A program made the position numbers and the translations under genes. Under the pieces are notes generated by a model that was given only the letters and a program-made list of their open reading frames with translations, did no database searches and had not been told where the DNA came from. DNA of 64,000 nucleotides from Pseudomonas sp. MYb185 (GTDB lineage: Bacteria; Pseudomonadota; Gammaproteobacteria; Pseudomonadales; Pseudomonadaceae), in the NCBI RefSeq assembly GCF_002979975.1, contig NZ_PCQD01000002.1, positions 310,001 to 374,000 of the forward strand, written 5' to 3'. This document shows positions 1 through 7,964 of the stretch, piece after piece (position 1 is the stretch's first letter; the number at the start of each line of letters is the position of its first letter).

Positions 1-431
1 AGTCCGCCGGCGATGCAACCGCCCTGGACCATGGCGATGGTCGGCTTGGGCATCTCGCGCCAGCGCCGGCACATGTTCAGATAGACTTCCTGCTCACGCA
101 CATAGAGAAACTCACCACCCGGCTTGTTGGTGTGATCCCACCACAGGTGCTTGTGCTCGAAGGATTTGGTCACATCCCGTCCCGGGGTGCCGATATCGTG
201 CCCAGCCGAGAAATGCTTGCCGGTCGAGCACAGCACGATGACCTTGACCTCATCATCATTGATGGCACGGCGAAAACAATCGTCGAGCGCGTAGGTCATC
301 TGCGAGTTCTGCACGTTGTTGTACTGCGGGCGACTCATGGTGACGATCGCCACGCCCTGCTCCACCCGGTAGGACACCGGCTGTTCGGTCTCATAGACCG
401 CCGTGTCCTCACGCTCGACGAATTCGCTCAT
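1..431 (-). CDS. Enoyl-CoA hydratase/isomerase family protein, EchA20-like (partial)
   Basis: The gene starts at 431 and runs off the left edge, so only the N-terminal 143 residues or so are present. The translation begins MSEFVEREDTAVYETEQP and contains the crotonase pattern: a VAIVTMSRPQ strand, an oxyanion-hole region around SAGHDIG, and IAMVQGGCIAGG. Its ATG overlaps the stop of the IpdB-like gene by 4 nt, so the two are translationally coupled. In actinobacteria EchA20 sits with ipdA and ipdB and hydrolyses the last steroid ring intermediate before IpdAB acts. The neighbours support that role here, but the truncated sequence alone shows only the crotonase family. Confidence 0.85.
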   Translation of the reverse strand, partial: MSEFVEREDTAVYETEQPVSYRVEQGVAIVTMSRPQYNNVQNSQMTYALDDCFRRAINDDEVKVIVLCSTGKHFSAGHDIGTPGRDVTKSFEHKHLWWDHTNKPGGEFLYVREQEVYLNMCRRWREMPKPTIAMVQGGCIAGG

Positions 432-1237
432 CCACGCACCTCCTCTGCCGTGCGGATACCCGCCGGGTTGCCCTTGAGCTGGCGGGCACGCAGGTTGTGC
501 GGGTCCATCCGGGCAATGATCGCCATTTGCTCGGCGGTCGGATGCGGGGTTTCACCCAGGTTATCGACCTTGAGCAGCGGGAAGCCGGTACGCTCCTGCA
601 CCAGCTCGAAGTCCACGCCCGGATGCAGCGACAGCACCCGCGCCGCATGATCCGGGCCGTTGAAATCCATCACGCACAGGTCGGTAATCACCCGGCCAAT
701 ACCCATCAGGTCATTGCGCATGCCCGGTGCCCAACGCTCGGGATTGAAACCGACCCCGGAGACCATATCCACCTCCCCTTCGACGAACACCCGCTTGCTG
801 TGGTTGGGGATGAAGAAGGAGTTGAGATGGTTGATGCTGTTGCCCGGCAGGCCGCGCACACCGAGCATCGCCACCTTGGGCTTGGCGTAGTCGCCGATCA
901 CCGACAGGTTGCTCTGCGCCCAGCGGTCGACCTGGGTTGGCCCAACCATGGCGTGGCGGCGACCATGCCAGACGCAGTCGAACACCCGCTCGAAGGGCAG
1001 ATAGCCGGAATACTTGGGCACATAGTCGCCACGCGGGCCAACCGGAATCGGCTCCTCGACCAGAAATGCCTCGCTGTCGGTCATCAGCAGTTCGGGGCTG
1101 TGGCTGATCTTTGCCAGACTGGCGCCCAGCCGCGGAATGATGCCCAGGCCCGAGGCCAGCAGCTCGCCATTGTCGCGCCAGGCTTCGGAGGCAGCGACGA
1201 TCATCAGTTCAGCCAGGCTGAAAGGGGTGGAACTCAT
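428..1237 (-). CDS. ipdB: CoA-transferase family beta subunit, IpdB-like steroid ring-opening hydrolase
   Basis: This 269-residue protein matches the size and layout of the CoA-transferase class I beta subunit. In the steroid branch, IpdA and IpdB form a heteromer that hydrolytically opens the last carbocycle (ring C, COCHEA-CoA) rather than moving CoA. The ATG at 1237 follows a GGAG box. The gene lies 12 nt downstream of the alpha subunit gene and overlaps the EchA20-like gene, giving the order hsaC-ipdA-ipdB-echA20. The product is inferred to be cytoplasmic. The steroid assignment rests on the pairing and on the dioxygenase upstream; a generic 3-oxoacid CoA-transferase is the alternative. 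Confidence 0.82.
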   Translation of the reverse strand: MSSTPFSLAELMIVAASEAWRDNGELLASGLGIIPRLGASLAKISHSPELLMTDSEAFLVEEPIPVGPRGDYVPKYSGYLPFERVFDCVWHGRRHAMVGPTQVDRWAQSNLSVIGDYAKPKVAMLGVRGLPGNSINHLNSFFIPNHSKRVFVEGEVDMVSGVGFNPERWAPGMRNDLMGIGRVITDLCVMDFNGPDHAARVLSLHPGVDFELVQERTGFPLLKVDNLGETPHPTAEQMAIIARMDPHNLRARQLKGNPAGIRTAEEVRG

Positions 1238-1249
1238 GGTCTTTACTCC

Positions 1250-2125
1250 TCAGAACGTCGGCAGGGGCAGACTGGCCATGCGCTCGGCACCGCCGTTGCG
1301 CTCGCAGTAGTCGGCTTCGCTGCAGTTGACATAGGTATCCAGGTAACGCTGCCAGCCGTTGTCTTCGCTGGCGCTGTCGCTGTAGTCCTTCAGGTGCTGC
1401 ATGTCCCAGCCGTAGGCCGGACCACAGGCGGTGGGGTGCGCACCCAGCGGCGCCTCGACTACACCGGTGACCATGGAACGCTCGAAGGTCGCAAAGCGCG
1501 CGGTGGCGGCATCCAGTTCCAGGCGCTCCTCGACCACCTCGGCGGAGACGAAGCACTGTTTGGAGGCGCGTGCCACATGGTGATCGAAGTACACGTCGTT
1601 ACCGGTGATCAGGGTGTTGCCCAAACGGTCGGCACGATTGACGTGGACAAAGGCCACATCAAGCTCCAGTGCCGGCATCGCCAGCAGCACTTCACCATCG
1701 GCATAGGGTGAGCTGATCAGTTTCAGCTCCGGATTATGGGTCAATACGTCGGTGGCCAGACCAGCGCGGGCCGGCAGGAACGGCAGGCGCATGGCAGCAG
1801 CCTTGAGCCCCCATTGGAACAGACCTTCATCCAGCTCCATGACATCCAGCGTCCCGGCTTCGCGGGCCTTGCGGAAATAGGGTTCCAGCGGAATGGCGTC
1901 CATGGTGGCGAAACCGAAGATCAGCTTCTTGACCTTGCCGGCGGCGCACAGCATGCCGACTTCCGGGCCGCCATAGGCGACTACCGTCAGGTCCTTCACG
2001 TCGCTGCGCAGGATCTCACGCACGATTGCCATTGGCTTGCGCCGTGGCCCCCAGCCCCCAAAACCGATGGTCATGCCATCGCGCAATTGGCCCACTGCAT
2101 CGGCCGCGGTCATCAGCTTGTTCAT
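1250..2125 (-). CDS. ipdA: CoA-transferase family alpha subunit, IpdA-like steroid ring-opening hydrolase
   Basis: This 291-residue protein has the glycine-rich N-terminal signature of CoA-transferase alpha subunits (DGMTIGFGGWGPRRKP, residues 16-31). It is the predicted partner of the IpdB-like protein encoded next. The ATG at 2125 overlaps the stop of the dioxygenase gene by 1 nt (TAATG) and is preceded by GGAGGAG, so translation is probably coupled. IpdAB acts on the CoA thioester left after rings A, B and D are removed. An upstream palindrome at 3092-3107 probably controls the whole four-gene unit. Confidence 0.82.
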   Translation of the reverse strand: MNKLMTAADAVGQLRDGMTIGFGGWGPRRKPMAIVREILRSDVKDLTVVAYGGPEVGMLCAAGKVKKLIFGFATMDAIPLEPYFRKAREAGTLDVMELDEGLFQWGLKAAAMRLPFLPARAGLATDVLTHNPELKLISSPYADGEVLLAMPALELDVAFVHVNRADRLGNTLITGNDVYFDHHVARASKQCFVSAEVVEERLELDAATARFATFERSMVTGVVEAPLGAHPTACGPAYGWDMQHLKDYSDSASEDNGWQRYLDTYVNCSEADYCERNGGAERMASLPLPTF

Positions 2126-3024
2126 TACTGCTCCTCCTGACGGCCAGCACCGAAATCGTGTCCCCAGATGCTGACCTTGGTGAATTCAAAGGCGGTGTGC
2201 TGGTCCCAGTCGACCTGCAGGCCACCCCAGCCATATTCCAGATCGAAACCGGAAGGGGTCTTCATGTAGAAGGACGTCATGCGGTCGTTGAGATGCTGGC
2301 CAAGGGTCGCCGACAGCGGCACGCCATGGGCCACGCGCCGGTCATGGGCGCGGCCGACCTCGGTCATCGAATCGACCTCGACCATCACGTGCACGCACTT
2401 GCTCGGCACCTCGTACTCGGCAATCGCCAGGCTGTGGTGCCGGGCATTGCCGCAGTGCAGGAAGTGGATACGCGTGGCAGGCGCGTCGGGGACGGGACGG
2501 AAATTGAAGATGTCGGAAATCTTGAAGCCCAGCACATCCTGGTAGAACGCCGCGCATTCATCGAAGTTGGGCGTCGGCAACACCGTATGGCCCAGTCCCA
2601 TGTCGCCGGTGAGGAAACGCGGTACGCCCTGCGGCGAGACAAAGGGCTCGCAGTCAGACAGATAACCCCAGGTCAGCTCATGCTGGTTGCCCGCAGGGTC
2701 CTGCAGCAGTGCGGCTTCGTTGACCTTGCGCTGAGCGCAGAACTCGGAATCTGCCAGCTGGTACTCGACACCGGTGGCGTCCAGCTTGGCCAGCATGGCG
2801 TCGAAGGCCGGCTTGCTGCCCAGCGACCAGCCCGAAGCCAGGTAGCGCTCCTCCGCACCTTCGACAACGAGCATACGGAAAGGACGGTCATCCATCTTGA
2901 TGTACAGCCCGCCGCCGGGTGCCGGGCTGGTCATCATGCCCAGCACATTCTCGGCATAGTGCTGCCACTTCTGCACATCGCCGATCTGCGCAACGAAATA
3001 GCTCAACGCTCGAATCTCACTCAT
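2125..3024 (-). CDS. hsaC: Type I extradiol ring-cleavage dioxygenase, HsaC/TesB-like
   Basis: This 299-residue, two-domain vicinal-oxygen-chelate protein fits the BphC/HsaC family. With the start at 3024 the iron ligands fall where expected: His146 (GLGHTV), His212 (CVHVMVEV) and Glu263 (DLEYG), with His197 as the likely active-site base. In steroid catabolism HsaC/TesB cleaves the aromatised ring A (3,4-DHSA) with O2 at the 4,5 bond. The start is set by a GAGGAG box 7 nt upstream; an in-frame ATG at 3039 lacks one. It is the first gene of a unit with ipdA, ipdB and the EchA20-like gene. The HsaD-like hydrolase for its product is at 17.4 kb. Confidence 0.9.
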   Translation of the reverse strand: MSEIRALSYFVAQIGDVQKWQHYAENVLGMMTSPAPGGGLYIKMDDRPFRMLVVEGAEERYLASGWSLGSKPAFDAMLAKLDATGVEYQLADSEFCAQRKVNEAALLQDPAGNQHELTWGYLSDCEPFVSPQGVPRFLTGDMGLGHTVLPTPNFDECAAFYQDVLGFKISDIFNFRPVPDAPATRIHFLHCGNARHHSLAIAEYEVPSKCVHVMVEVDSMTEVGRAHDRRVAHGVPLSATLGQHLNDRMTSFYMKTPSGFDLEYGWGGLQVDWDQHTAFEFTKVSIWGHDFGAGRQEEQ

Positions 3025-3091
3025 GCCGCCACTCCTCATTCAGGGCCTGTAAAGCATGAATGGATTGTTGCGCGCGGCCATGGCGCATTCA

Positions 3092-3107
3092 TCGTCCATT
3101 GAGACTA
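3092..3107 (-). promoter_or_regulatory. Steroid-island operator, copy a
   Basis: Read toward hsaC, the site is TAGTCTCAATGGACGA, followed by TG. It is one of seven copies of an imperfect 16-bp palindrome in this window and lies 67 nt before the hsaC start codon. The right half GGACGA is identical or nearly so in all copies. Inferred to bind a dimeric regulator that is not encoded in the window. Confidence 0.7.
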
Positions 3108-3133
3108 AAGGGGTTTTGGTCAGGGCAACGGGC

Positions 3134-3169
3134 AAAAAAAAGGTCGTCCATGGCTACCCAGGGACGACC
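3134..3169 (-). terminator. Rho-independent terminator of the aldolase-hydratase unit
   Basis: The 8-bp stem GGTCGTCC/GGACGACC (3042-offset arms at 3142-3149 and 3162-3169) can be extended inside the loop by TGG/CCA. On the minus strand it is followed by eight T residues (3134-3141). It sits 40 nt after the stop of the DUF35-MaoC gene and separates that unit from hsaC. The arms resemble half-sites of the nearby operator. Confidence 0.8.
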
Positions 3170-3209
3170 AAACCGAACCTTTACGGTATCGGACAGCACA
3201 ACATATGCA

Positions 3210-4148
3210 TTACATGTACAGGATCACCAGCTCATTGATCACCGCCGGGCGCTCCTGGCCGACGACGTGGATATTGCACTCCAGCACCAACTGGGTCCCA
3301 CGCGGCAGCGCCTCCACCGACTTGACCCGGGTGCGCGAATGCAACAGCGAACCAGCCGGTACCGGACTCGGAAAACGCAACCGTTCGGAGCCATAGTTGA
3401 CCATGTTGGTGAAGCCGGTGACCTCGAAGGCGAGCGGCACCTGCATACGTGACATCAGCACCTGCACCAGCGCACCGTGGGCGATGGTGCCGCCGAACGG
3501 GCTTTCCTTGCGGGCACGCTCGGGATCGGTGTGGATCCAGTAGTCGTCGCCGGACAGCGCGGCGAACTGGTTGATCAGCTCCTGGTCCACCAGGATCTGG
3601 TTGCTCCAGTCACTGAACTGATCAGAGACCAGCGCCTTCAGCGCGGCGATGTCCTTGACATCGATCTTCTGTCTGGCCGGCCCGGCATCCGCCGCTGGAG
3701 CGGGCGGCGCCTTGGGTACTTCGTCCCGCTGCTCCAACGCGACGTCAACGCCGGTATAACGCAGCAACACACTGCCATCGTCCCTGACCCGGGCCCGTAC
3801 CGGCTTGACTCGCATGCCCACCTCGATCTGCTCGGGGTCGAGGCCGATCAGGGTAGTGTTCATGCGCACCCCTTCATCCAGCTCCACCACCGCCAGGATC
3901 TGCGGCTCGGCGCTGGCGAATTCAGGCAGCGTCGGCACACGTGCCACGGTATAGGTGTACAGGGAGCCGGCCCCGGAAACCTCTTTCCAGGTCAGATCAT
4001 GTGACCAGCAATGGCTGCAATGGCGCCGCGGATAGAACACCCACTGCTGACAGCTGTTGCACTGCTGCAGCATGACTCGGCCATCCTTCAGGCCATCCCA
4101 GAAAGGTGCGGAAATCGCTGTCGGCAGCGGCATAGGTTTGTTGCTCAT
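3210..4148 (-). CDS. DUF35 (zinc ribbon/OB-fold)-MaoC fusion, predicted steroid side-chain enoyl-CoA hydratase
   Basis: This 312-residue protein has two domains. Residues 1-140 are DUF35, with a zinc ribbon of Cys30, Cys33, Cys44 and Cys47 followed by an OB-fold. A Pro/Ala-rich linker near 148-160 leads to a MaoC hotdog domain carrying the hydratase motif SGDDYWIH (catalytic Asp and His206 region) and the downstream AHG. In mycobacterial ChsH1-ChsH2 a MaoC hydratase and a DUF35 domain hand the hydrated side-chain thioester to the Ltp2 aldolase, and a thiolase-fold aldolase gene lies just upstream here. The start at 4148 is chosen because GGGAG sits 7 nt before it; a TTG at 4154 is also in frame. 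The domain order is the reverse of ChsH2. Confidence 0.82.
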   Translation of the reverse strand: MSNKPMPLPTAISAPFWDGLKDGRVMLQQCNSCQQWVFYPRRHCSHCWSHDLTWKEVSGAGSLYTYTVARVPTLPEFASAEPQILAVVELDEGVRMNTTLIGLDPEQIEVGMRVKPVRARVRDDGSVLLRYTGVDVALEQRDEVPKAPPAPAADAGPARQKIDVKDIAALKALVSDQFSDWSNQILVDQELINQFAALSGDDYWIHTDPERARKESPFGGTIAHGALVQVLMSRMQVPLAFEVTGFTNMVNYGSERLRFPSPVPAGSLLHSRTRVKSVEALPRGTQLVLECNIHVVGQERPAVINELVILYM

Positions 4149-4150
4149 GC

Positions 4151-5362
4151 TCAAGCTCCCTGAAGAATCAATGCGCCCTGCTCGCTCATGACACCACCTG
4201 TGCCAGAAACGAACACCTGATCGCAGACCTTGAGCTGGCGGTCACCGGCCTTGCCGGCCACCTGCTGATAGGCCTCGACCACCTGCGAGAAACCACCGGC
4301 TGAGCCGGCCTGACCGAAACTGAGCTGACCACCATGGGTATTCATCGGGAAATTGCCCTTGTAGGTCAGGTCGTTCTCCAGGATGAAACGCATGCCCTCG
4401 CCCTTGGCGCAGAAGCCGGCATCCTCCAGGCTGAGCAGCACGGTGATGGTGTAGCAGTCATAGATCTGCGCCGCCTGCACATCGGCGGGCTTGAGCCCGG
4501 CCATGGCGAAAGCACTGCGCGATGCCGGGCCGACCGGGGTCTCGGTCATGTCCGGCGAGTAACTGGGTGATTTGTAGCCCAGCCGCTCACCGAAACCGGT
4601 CACATAGGCCGGGCGTCCCTTGCTACGCATGGCCAGTTCCTTGGAGGCGACGATCACCGCCGCACCACCGGCCACCGGCATGACGATCTCGAGAATGTGC
4701 AATGGGTCGGCGACCATCTTGCTGTTGAGTACATCCTCTATGCTCAGGTTCTGACCACGGAAAATCGCATCCGGGTGGGCCTGGGCGTTGAAGCGCTGAT
4801 CCACGGCGATCTTCGCCATGGCCCGCTGGTCATAGCCATACTGCGCCGCATAGCGCTGGGCGATCATTGCGTAGCCGGTATTCTGCCCCATATGTCCGTA
4901 AGGCAGATCGAACTCGGCCTCCGGCGCACCGTACTGGGTGCTGTGGCCACCGAAACGCATGGCCCGGGCCATGGCCGAAGGGTCATCGTCCGGCCCGAAC
5001 GGTGCCATGCGCTGTGGAATCACGCAAAGCACCGCCTGGCAGATACCCAGCTCGATGGCGGCTGCCGCACGCCAGATCATGCCGACTGCGGTGGTGCCAC
5101 CCAGGTCGACCACCTCGGCGAAGTTGACCGCAATCCCCAGATACTCGGCAGCCATGGCTGGCACGAAACTGGAGGCTTCATGGAAATGCGGCCCATTGAT
5201 GCACAGGCCATCGATATCGCTGGCCTTGAGCCCCGCATCGGCCAATGCCTGCGCCGCCAGGTCCGCCACCTGCTCCAGATGGAACATCTGCGGCGCCGTG
5301 GCGTATTTTTCAGGCTTGTATTGTGCGGCGCCGACAATGGCGGCCGTCCCTTTCAGACCCAT
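4151..5362 (-). CDS. Thiolase-superfamily lipid-transfer protein, Ltp2/Sal-type steroid side-chain aldolase
   Basis: This 403-residue thiolase-fold protein belongs to the SCP-x/Ltp group. At the position where true thiolases carry the nucleophilic Cys it has DLGGTT (residues 87-91), so ordinary thiolysis is unlikely. The Ltp-type active-site parts are present: Tyr301 and Tyr304 in IYDCYT and NTHGG at 341-345. The Ltp2/Sal family performs a retro-aldol cleavage that removes the last side-chain carbons from the 17-hydroxy steroid CoA ester, needing a DUF35 partner. That partner is encoded 2 nt downstream. The start at 5362 follows GGAGG and fits the family better than an ATG at 5431. A degenerate operator lies 68 nt upstream. 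Confidence 0.85.
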   Translation of the reverse strand: MGLKGTAAIVGAAQYKPEKYATAPQMFHLEQVADLAAQALADAGLKASDIDGLCINGPHFHEASSFVPAMAAEYLGIAVNFAEVVDLGGTTAVGMIWRAAAAIELGICQAVLCVIPQRMAPFGPDDDPSAMARAMRFGGHSTQYGAPEAEFDLPYGHMGQNTGYAMIAQRYAAQYGYDQRAMAKIAVDQRFNAQAHPDAIFRGQNLSIEDVLNSKMVADPLHILEIVMPVAGGAAVIVASKELAMRSKGRPAYVTGFGERLGYKSPSYSPDMTETPVGPASRSAFAMAGLKPADVQAAQIYDCYTITVLLSLEDAGFCAKGEGMRFILENDLTYKGNFPMNTHGGQLSFGQAGSAGGFSQVVEAYQQVAGKAGDRQLKVCDQVFVSGTGGVMSEQGALILQGA

Positions 5363-5430
5363 GGTTGTCCTCCCATCAGGCGGTTGCACTCGGTTGCGTT
5401 TCATTGTCAGAGTCAGCCTGACCTGCTTCA

Positions 5431-5446
5431 TCGTCCATAAGGCCTA
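5431..5446 (-). promoter_or_regulatory. Steroid-island operator, degenerate copy b
   Basis: Read toward the aldolase gene, the site is TAGGCCTTATGGACGA, followed by TG. The right half is intact while the left half has diverged. It lies 68 nt before the aldolase start, at the same spacing as copies a, c and e, which is the main reason to accept it. It also lies upstream of the divergent gene at 5626. Confidence 0.5.
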
Positions 5447-5625
5447 CATTGGAGCATTTTCCTCCAGACCGCTGGCCAAACGGACTAGGACGCTGTCGCC
5501 GTTTTATCTGATCATCGGCGCCGGCTGGTCTGCATTTACCTGCGTTGCGCCGGATCGATGCAACGTACCGGAGGTCATCGCCAGGCAGTCCCGGCCAGAT
5601 AGTTGACCATTACAAGGACGCCACC

Positions 5626-6345
5626 ATGATAAGAAGAATATCCCATGGCCTGCTGCTCAGCGGTCTCGTGCTCGGCAGTTGCGCCCAGGCTGCCCTGCCG
5701 GACAATGTCCAACTGCAGCGCGACACCCTGCGCTCGCTGACATTGACTCTGCAACTACAGGCTGAAGGCATGTACTCACTGCAGCGCAAGGAATTGCAGC
5801 AGGATATGCAGCAACTGCAACAACTGCTGACCCAGGCCGGTCATACTCACAACGGCTACCCCGAAACCCTGAAGCTCACCCTGAGTGCACTGGAAAAGGG
5901 CCACCCACCGACCACCGAGGACCTGGACCAGCTGCATGAACAGGCGATCATCCTGATCGACAACTGGCACAACCCGGATACCGACGCTCCCTACCTGCCG
6001 CTGCTGGCTGCGGAGTATCTGGCCATGCGCTATGCCTTCAGCAGCTATATCGGCAATCCGTCGCCCAACTCCCATGAACCGGGCCGCTATTACACCACCG
6101 ATACCCATGAGCTACTGCCGCAACTTGACCAGCAACTGGCGGACATTCTGGTCGGCAGCGACGACAACAGCCTGTCGGCGCGCTGGGTCATGCTGCACCA
6201 CGCGCTGTCCGATACCCACGACGGCTGGACCCGTACCCGTTCAGGCAATGCTTTCGCGCCCATCGTACTCATTCGCAACGCCAGAGCCTTCGGTGATCAA
6301 CTGAGTCGAGTGCTGGATACCTCGGACAACGTTGCCGAGCAATAG
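5626..6345 (+). CDS. Predicted secreted or periplasmic protein of unknown function
   Basis: I do not recognise this 239-residue protein. It begins with a clear Sec signal peptide (MIRRISHGLLLSGLVLGSCA) with probable cleavage after AQA near residue 24. The mature part is mostly helical and Gln/Leu-rich near its start (repeated QLQ and LQQ patterns, residues 45-70) and has no Cys pair, metal motif or transmembrane segment. The start at 5626 follows AAGGA; longer in-frame starts would bury the signal peptide. It is transcribed divergently from the aldolase-hydratase unit and converges on the DUF1329 gene, with a shared terminator between them. A role in the steroid island is possible only by location. 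Confidence 0.7.
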   Translation: MIRRISHGLLLSGLVLGSCAQAALPDNVQLQRDTLRSLTLTLQLQAEGMYSLQRKELQQDMQQLQQLLTQAGHTHNGYPETLKLTLSALEKGHPPTTEDLDQLHEQAIILIDNWHNPDTDAPYLPLLAAEYLAMRYAFSSYIGNPSPNSHEPGRYYTTDTHELLPQLDQQLADILVGSDDNSLSARWVMLHHALSDTHDGWTRTRSGNAFAPIVLIRNARAFGDQLSRVLDTSDNVAEQ

Positions 6346-6366
6346 AATAGCCCTAGAATATCCTGC

Positions 6367-6405
6367 AAAAAAAAGCCGAGTCGCATTATGCGACTCGGCT
6401 TTTTA
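6367..6405. terminator. Bidirectional rho-independent terminator
   Basis: A 14-bp stem (AAAGCCGAGTCGCA paired with its complement across TTA) is flanked by an A-run on the left and a T-run on the right. It can therefore terminate both the plus-strand secreted-protein gene and the minus-strand DUF1329 gene, although the latter's stop is about 55 nt away. Confidence 0.88.
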
Positions 6406-6459
6406 TCAATGCGACTGCAACCAGCGTAATGCGATTGCAGTCAGTCTCCTCACATCACC

Positions 6460-7842
6460 TCAACGGCCCATCGCCCGCAGACGGTCAGGAGTGAACTGGG
6501 TCGGGTCCATTTCCCCCTTGTTCAGGATCGCTGCGCGCTGGCGCTCATTGGATAGCGTGTAACCGACGTACCCGCCACTGTTCAGATCATGGAAGAACGC
6601 TGCACCCGCCTGCCATGCCTGGGTATCGGGATGGTAGTAGTAGTTGACGATCGCATGCTTCCACAATTCACCTCGACTGTCGTAGTTATCTGCCAGTACC
6701 GCGTGCCAGGTATCCTCGTCGAGGAACAGCTTGCGCTTGCCGTATACGTGGCGACTACCGGACTTGACCGTGGCCTCCAACACCCAGACCCGGCGCAGCT
6801 CATAACGCAGGTAGTCCGGATTGGGATGATTGACTGTCAGCAGTTGGTCATACTTCACATCCTTGCCATGTACCTTGTAGGCATTGGCGGGCACGATGAC
6901 TTCCTGCTTGCCGATCAGCTTCCAGTCATAGCGGTCGGGCGCGCCGTTGAACAGACGGTCCTCGTCGATGGTCATCAGGCCGTTACTGCCACCCAGCGGC
7001 TGATCATAGCCGTACCCCGGAGCCAGACGTACCCGCCGTGTGCCGGTGTTGTAAGACCAGGCCGTACGCGGTGCGGTCTTGTAGTTGTAGGGCTCATGGT
7101 TGAGCGAGGTGTTACCCCGCTCGCGCAACGGCAACAGCACCTCGGTGGTGCAATAGGCCGATACACCATCGTCGGTATGCGGACGCAGATTCGGATCCGG
7201 ATCCATCGGCGGTGCCAGGCATCGACCATGCGAGCGGCCCCAACCGATACTGCCGTTGGCGGTTACCGAGGCAATATCGCGAATTTCATCCTGGGTCCAG
7301 GCACGGAACGGCAGTTGGTGGTTCCACAGCACTTCCATAGCGCTTTTCGGAATCGGGAAAGGTACATATCCCAGACCGGTATAACCGAAACCGTCATCCA
7401 CGATCTGGGCATTCAGCGCGTTCCACTTTGCCCGCTCACACACCACCTCGGGGTAGGCGAACTCGCGGCGGCCTTCATAGACGTTGATCTTGTAGGTATC
7501 CGGGTAACGCTTGAACATCGCCTGCTGACCTTCGGTCAGTTGCTCGGCATGTTCAGCCATGTTGGCAGCGGTGATCACCAGGATCGGCTGATCCGCCGCA
7601 TAAGGGTCGACCGGATGCGCACCACTGTGCGGCGGCGCATCCCAGCCAGGCACCTTGCCCACATACAGGCCCTTGAACTCGGGAATGGTGCCGGCGGCGT
7701 TGCCGGCACGTTCGGCGCCGACACAGGTCAGATCCTGACCCAGGCGTTCCGCCTCTTCTGGTGAAACCGCGGCATTGGCAAGGCCTGCAAACGCCATGCT
7801 GATGGCGGCGGCCAGGGAAACTACTACACCATGTCTACTCAT
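6460..7842 (-). CDS. DUF1329 family secreted protein
   Basis: This 460-residue exported protein has a signal peptide (MSRHGVVVSLAAAISMAFAG, cleavage near ANAA). The body is typical of DUF1329, an outer-membrane lipoprotein-fold family rich in Tyr and Trp, ending in repeated beta-strand segments. DUF1329 proteins are commonly encoded next to DUF1302 proteins, as here. Both are found with catabolism of hydrophobic substrates, so a role in steroid uptake across the outer membrane is an inference. The start at 7842 is preceded by GGAG; an upstream ATG at 7881 would disrupt the signal peptide. It has its own operator (7907-7922), separating it from the DUF1302 gene. Confidence 0.85.
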   Translation of the reverse strand: MSRHGVVVSLAAAISMAFAGLANAAVSPEEAERLGQDLTCVGAERAGNAAGTIPEFKGLYVGKVPGWDAPPHSGAHPVDPYAADQPILVITAANMAEHAEQLTEGQQAMFKRYPDTYKINVYEGRREFAYPEVVCERAKWNALNAQIVDDGFGYTGLGYVPFPIPKSAMEVLWNHQLPFRAWTQDEIRDIASVTANGSIGWGRSHGRCLAPPMDPDPNLRPHTDDGVSAYCTTEVLLPLRERGNTSLNHEPYNYKTAPRTAWSYNTGTRRVRLAPGYGYDQPLGGSNGLMTIDEDRLFNGAPDRYDWKLIGKQEVIVPANAYKVHGKDVKYDQLLTVNHPNPDYLRYELRRVWVLEATVKSGSRHVYGKRKLFLDEDTWHAVLADNYDSRGELWKHAIVNYYYHPDTQAWQAGAAFFHDLNSGGYVGYTLSNERQRAAILNKGEMDPTQFTPDRLRAMGR

Positions 7843-7906
7843 TATTCTTATCTCCACAGGGTAAGCGCGACCTTCATCCATTATTGCGTCAACAGCTATC
7901 GGCTCA

Positions 7907-7922
7907 TCGTCTGATCAGACTA
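7907..7922 (-). promoter_or_regulatory. Steroid-island operator, copy c
   Basis: Read toward the DUF1329 gene, the site is TAGTCTGATCAGACGA, followed by TG. It is a near-perfect palindrome with only the outermost second position mismatched. It lies 64 nt before the DUF1329 start and 43 nt beyond the stop of the DUF1302 gene, within a 122-nt gap. Confidence 0.78.
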
Positions 7923-7964
7923 AACAGCCGACAGGCTGGCGCTGAAAGTCGCTTTCGTATTCAT

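Noticed and set aside
5471-5500. Possible further operator near CGGACTAGGACG
   Set aside because: Only short half-site similarity; no palindrome and poor spacing to either gene.
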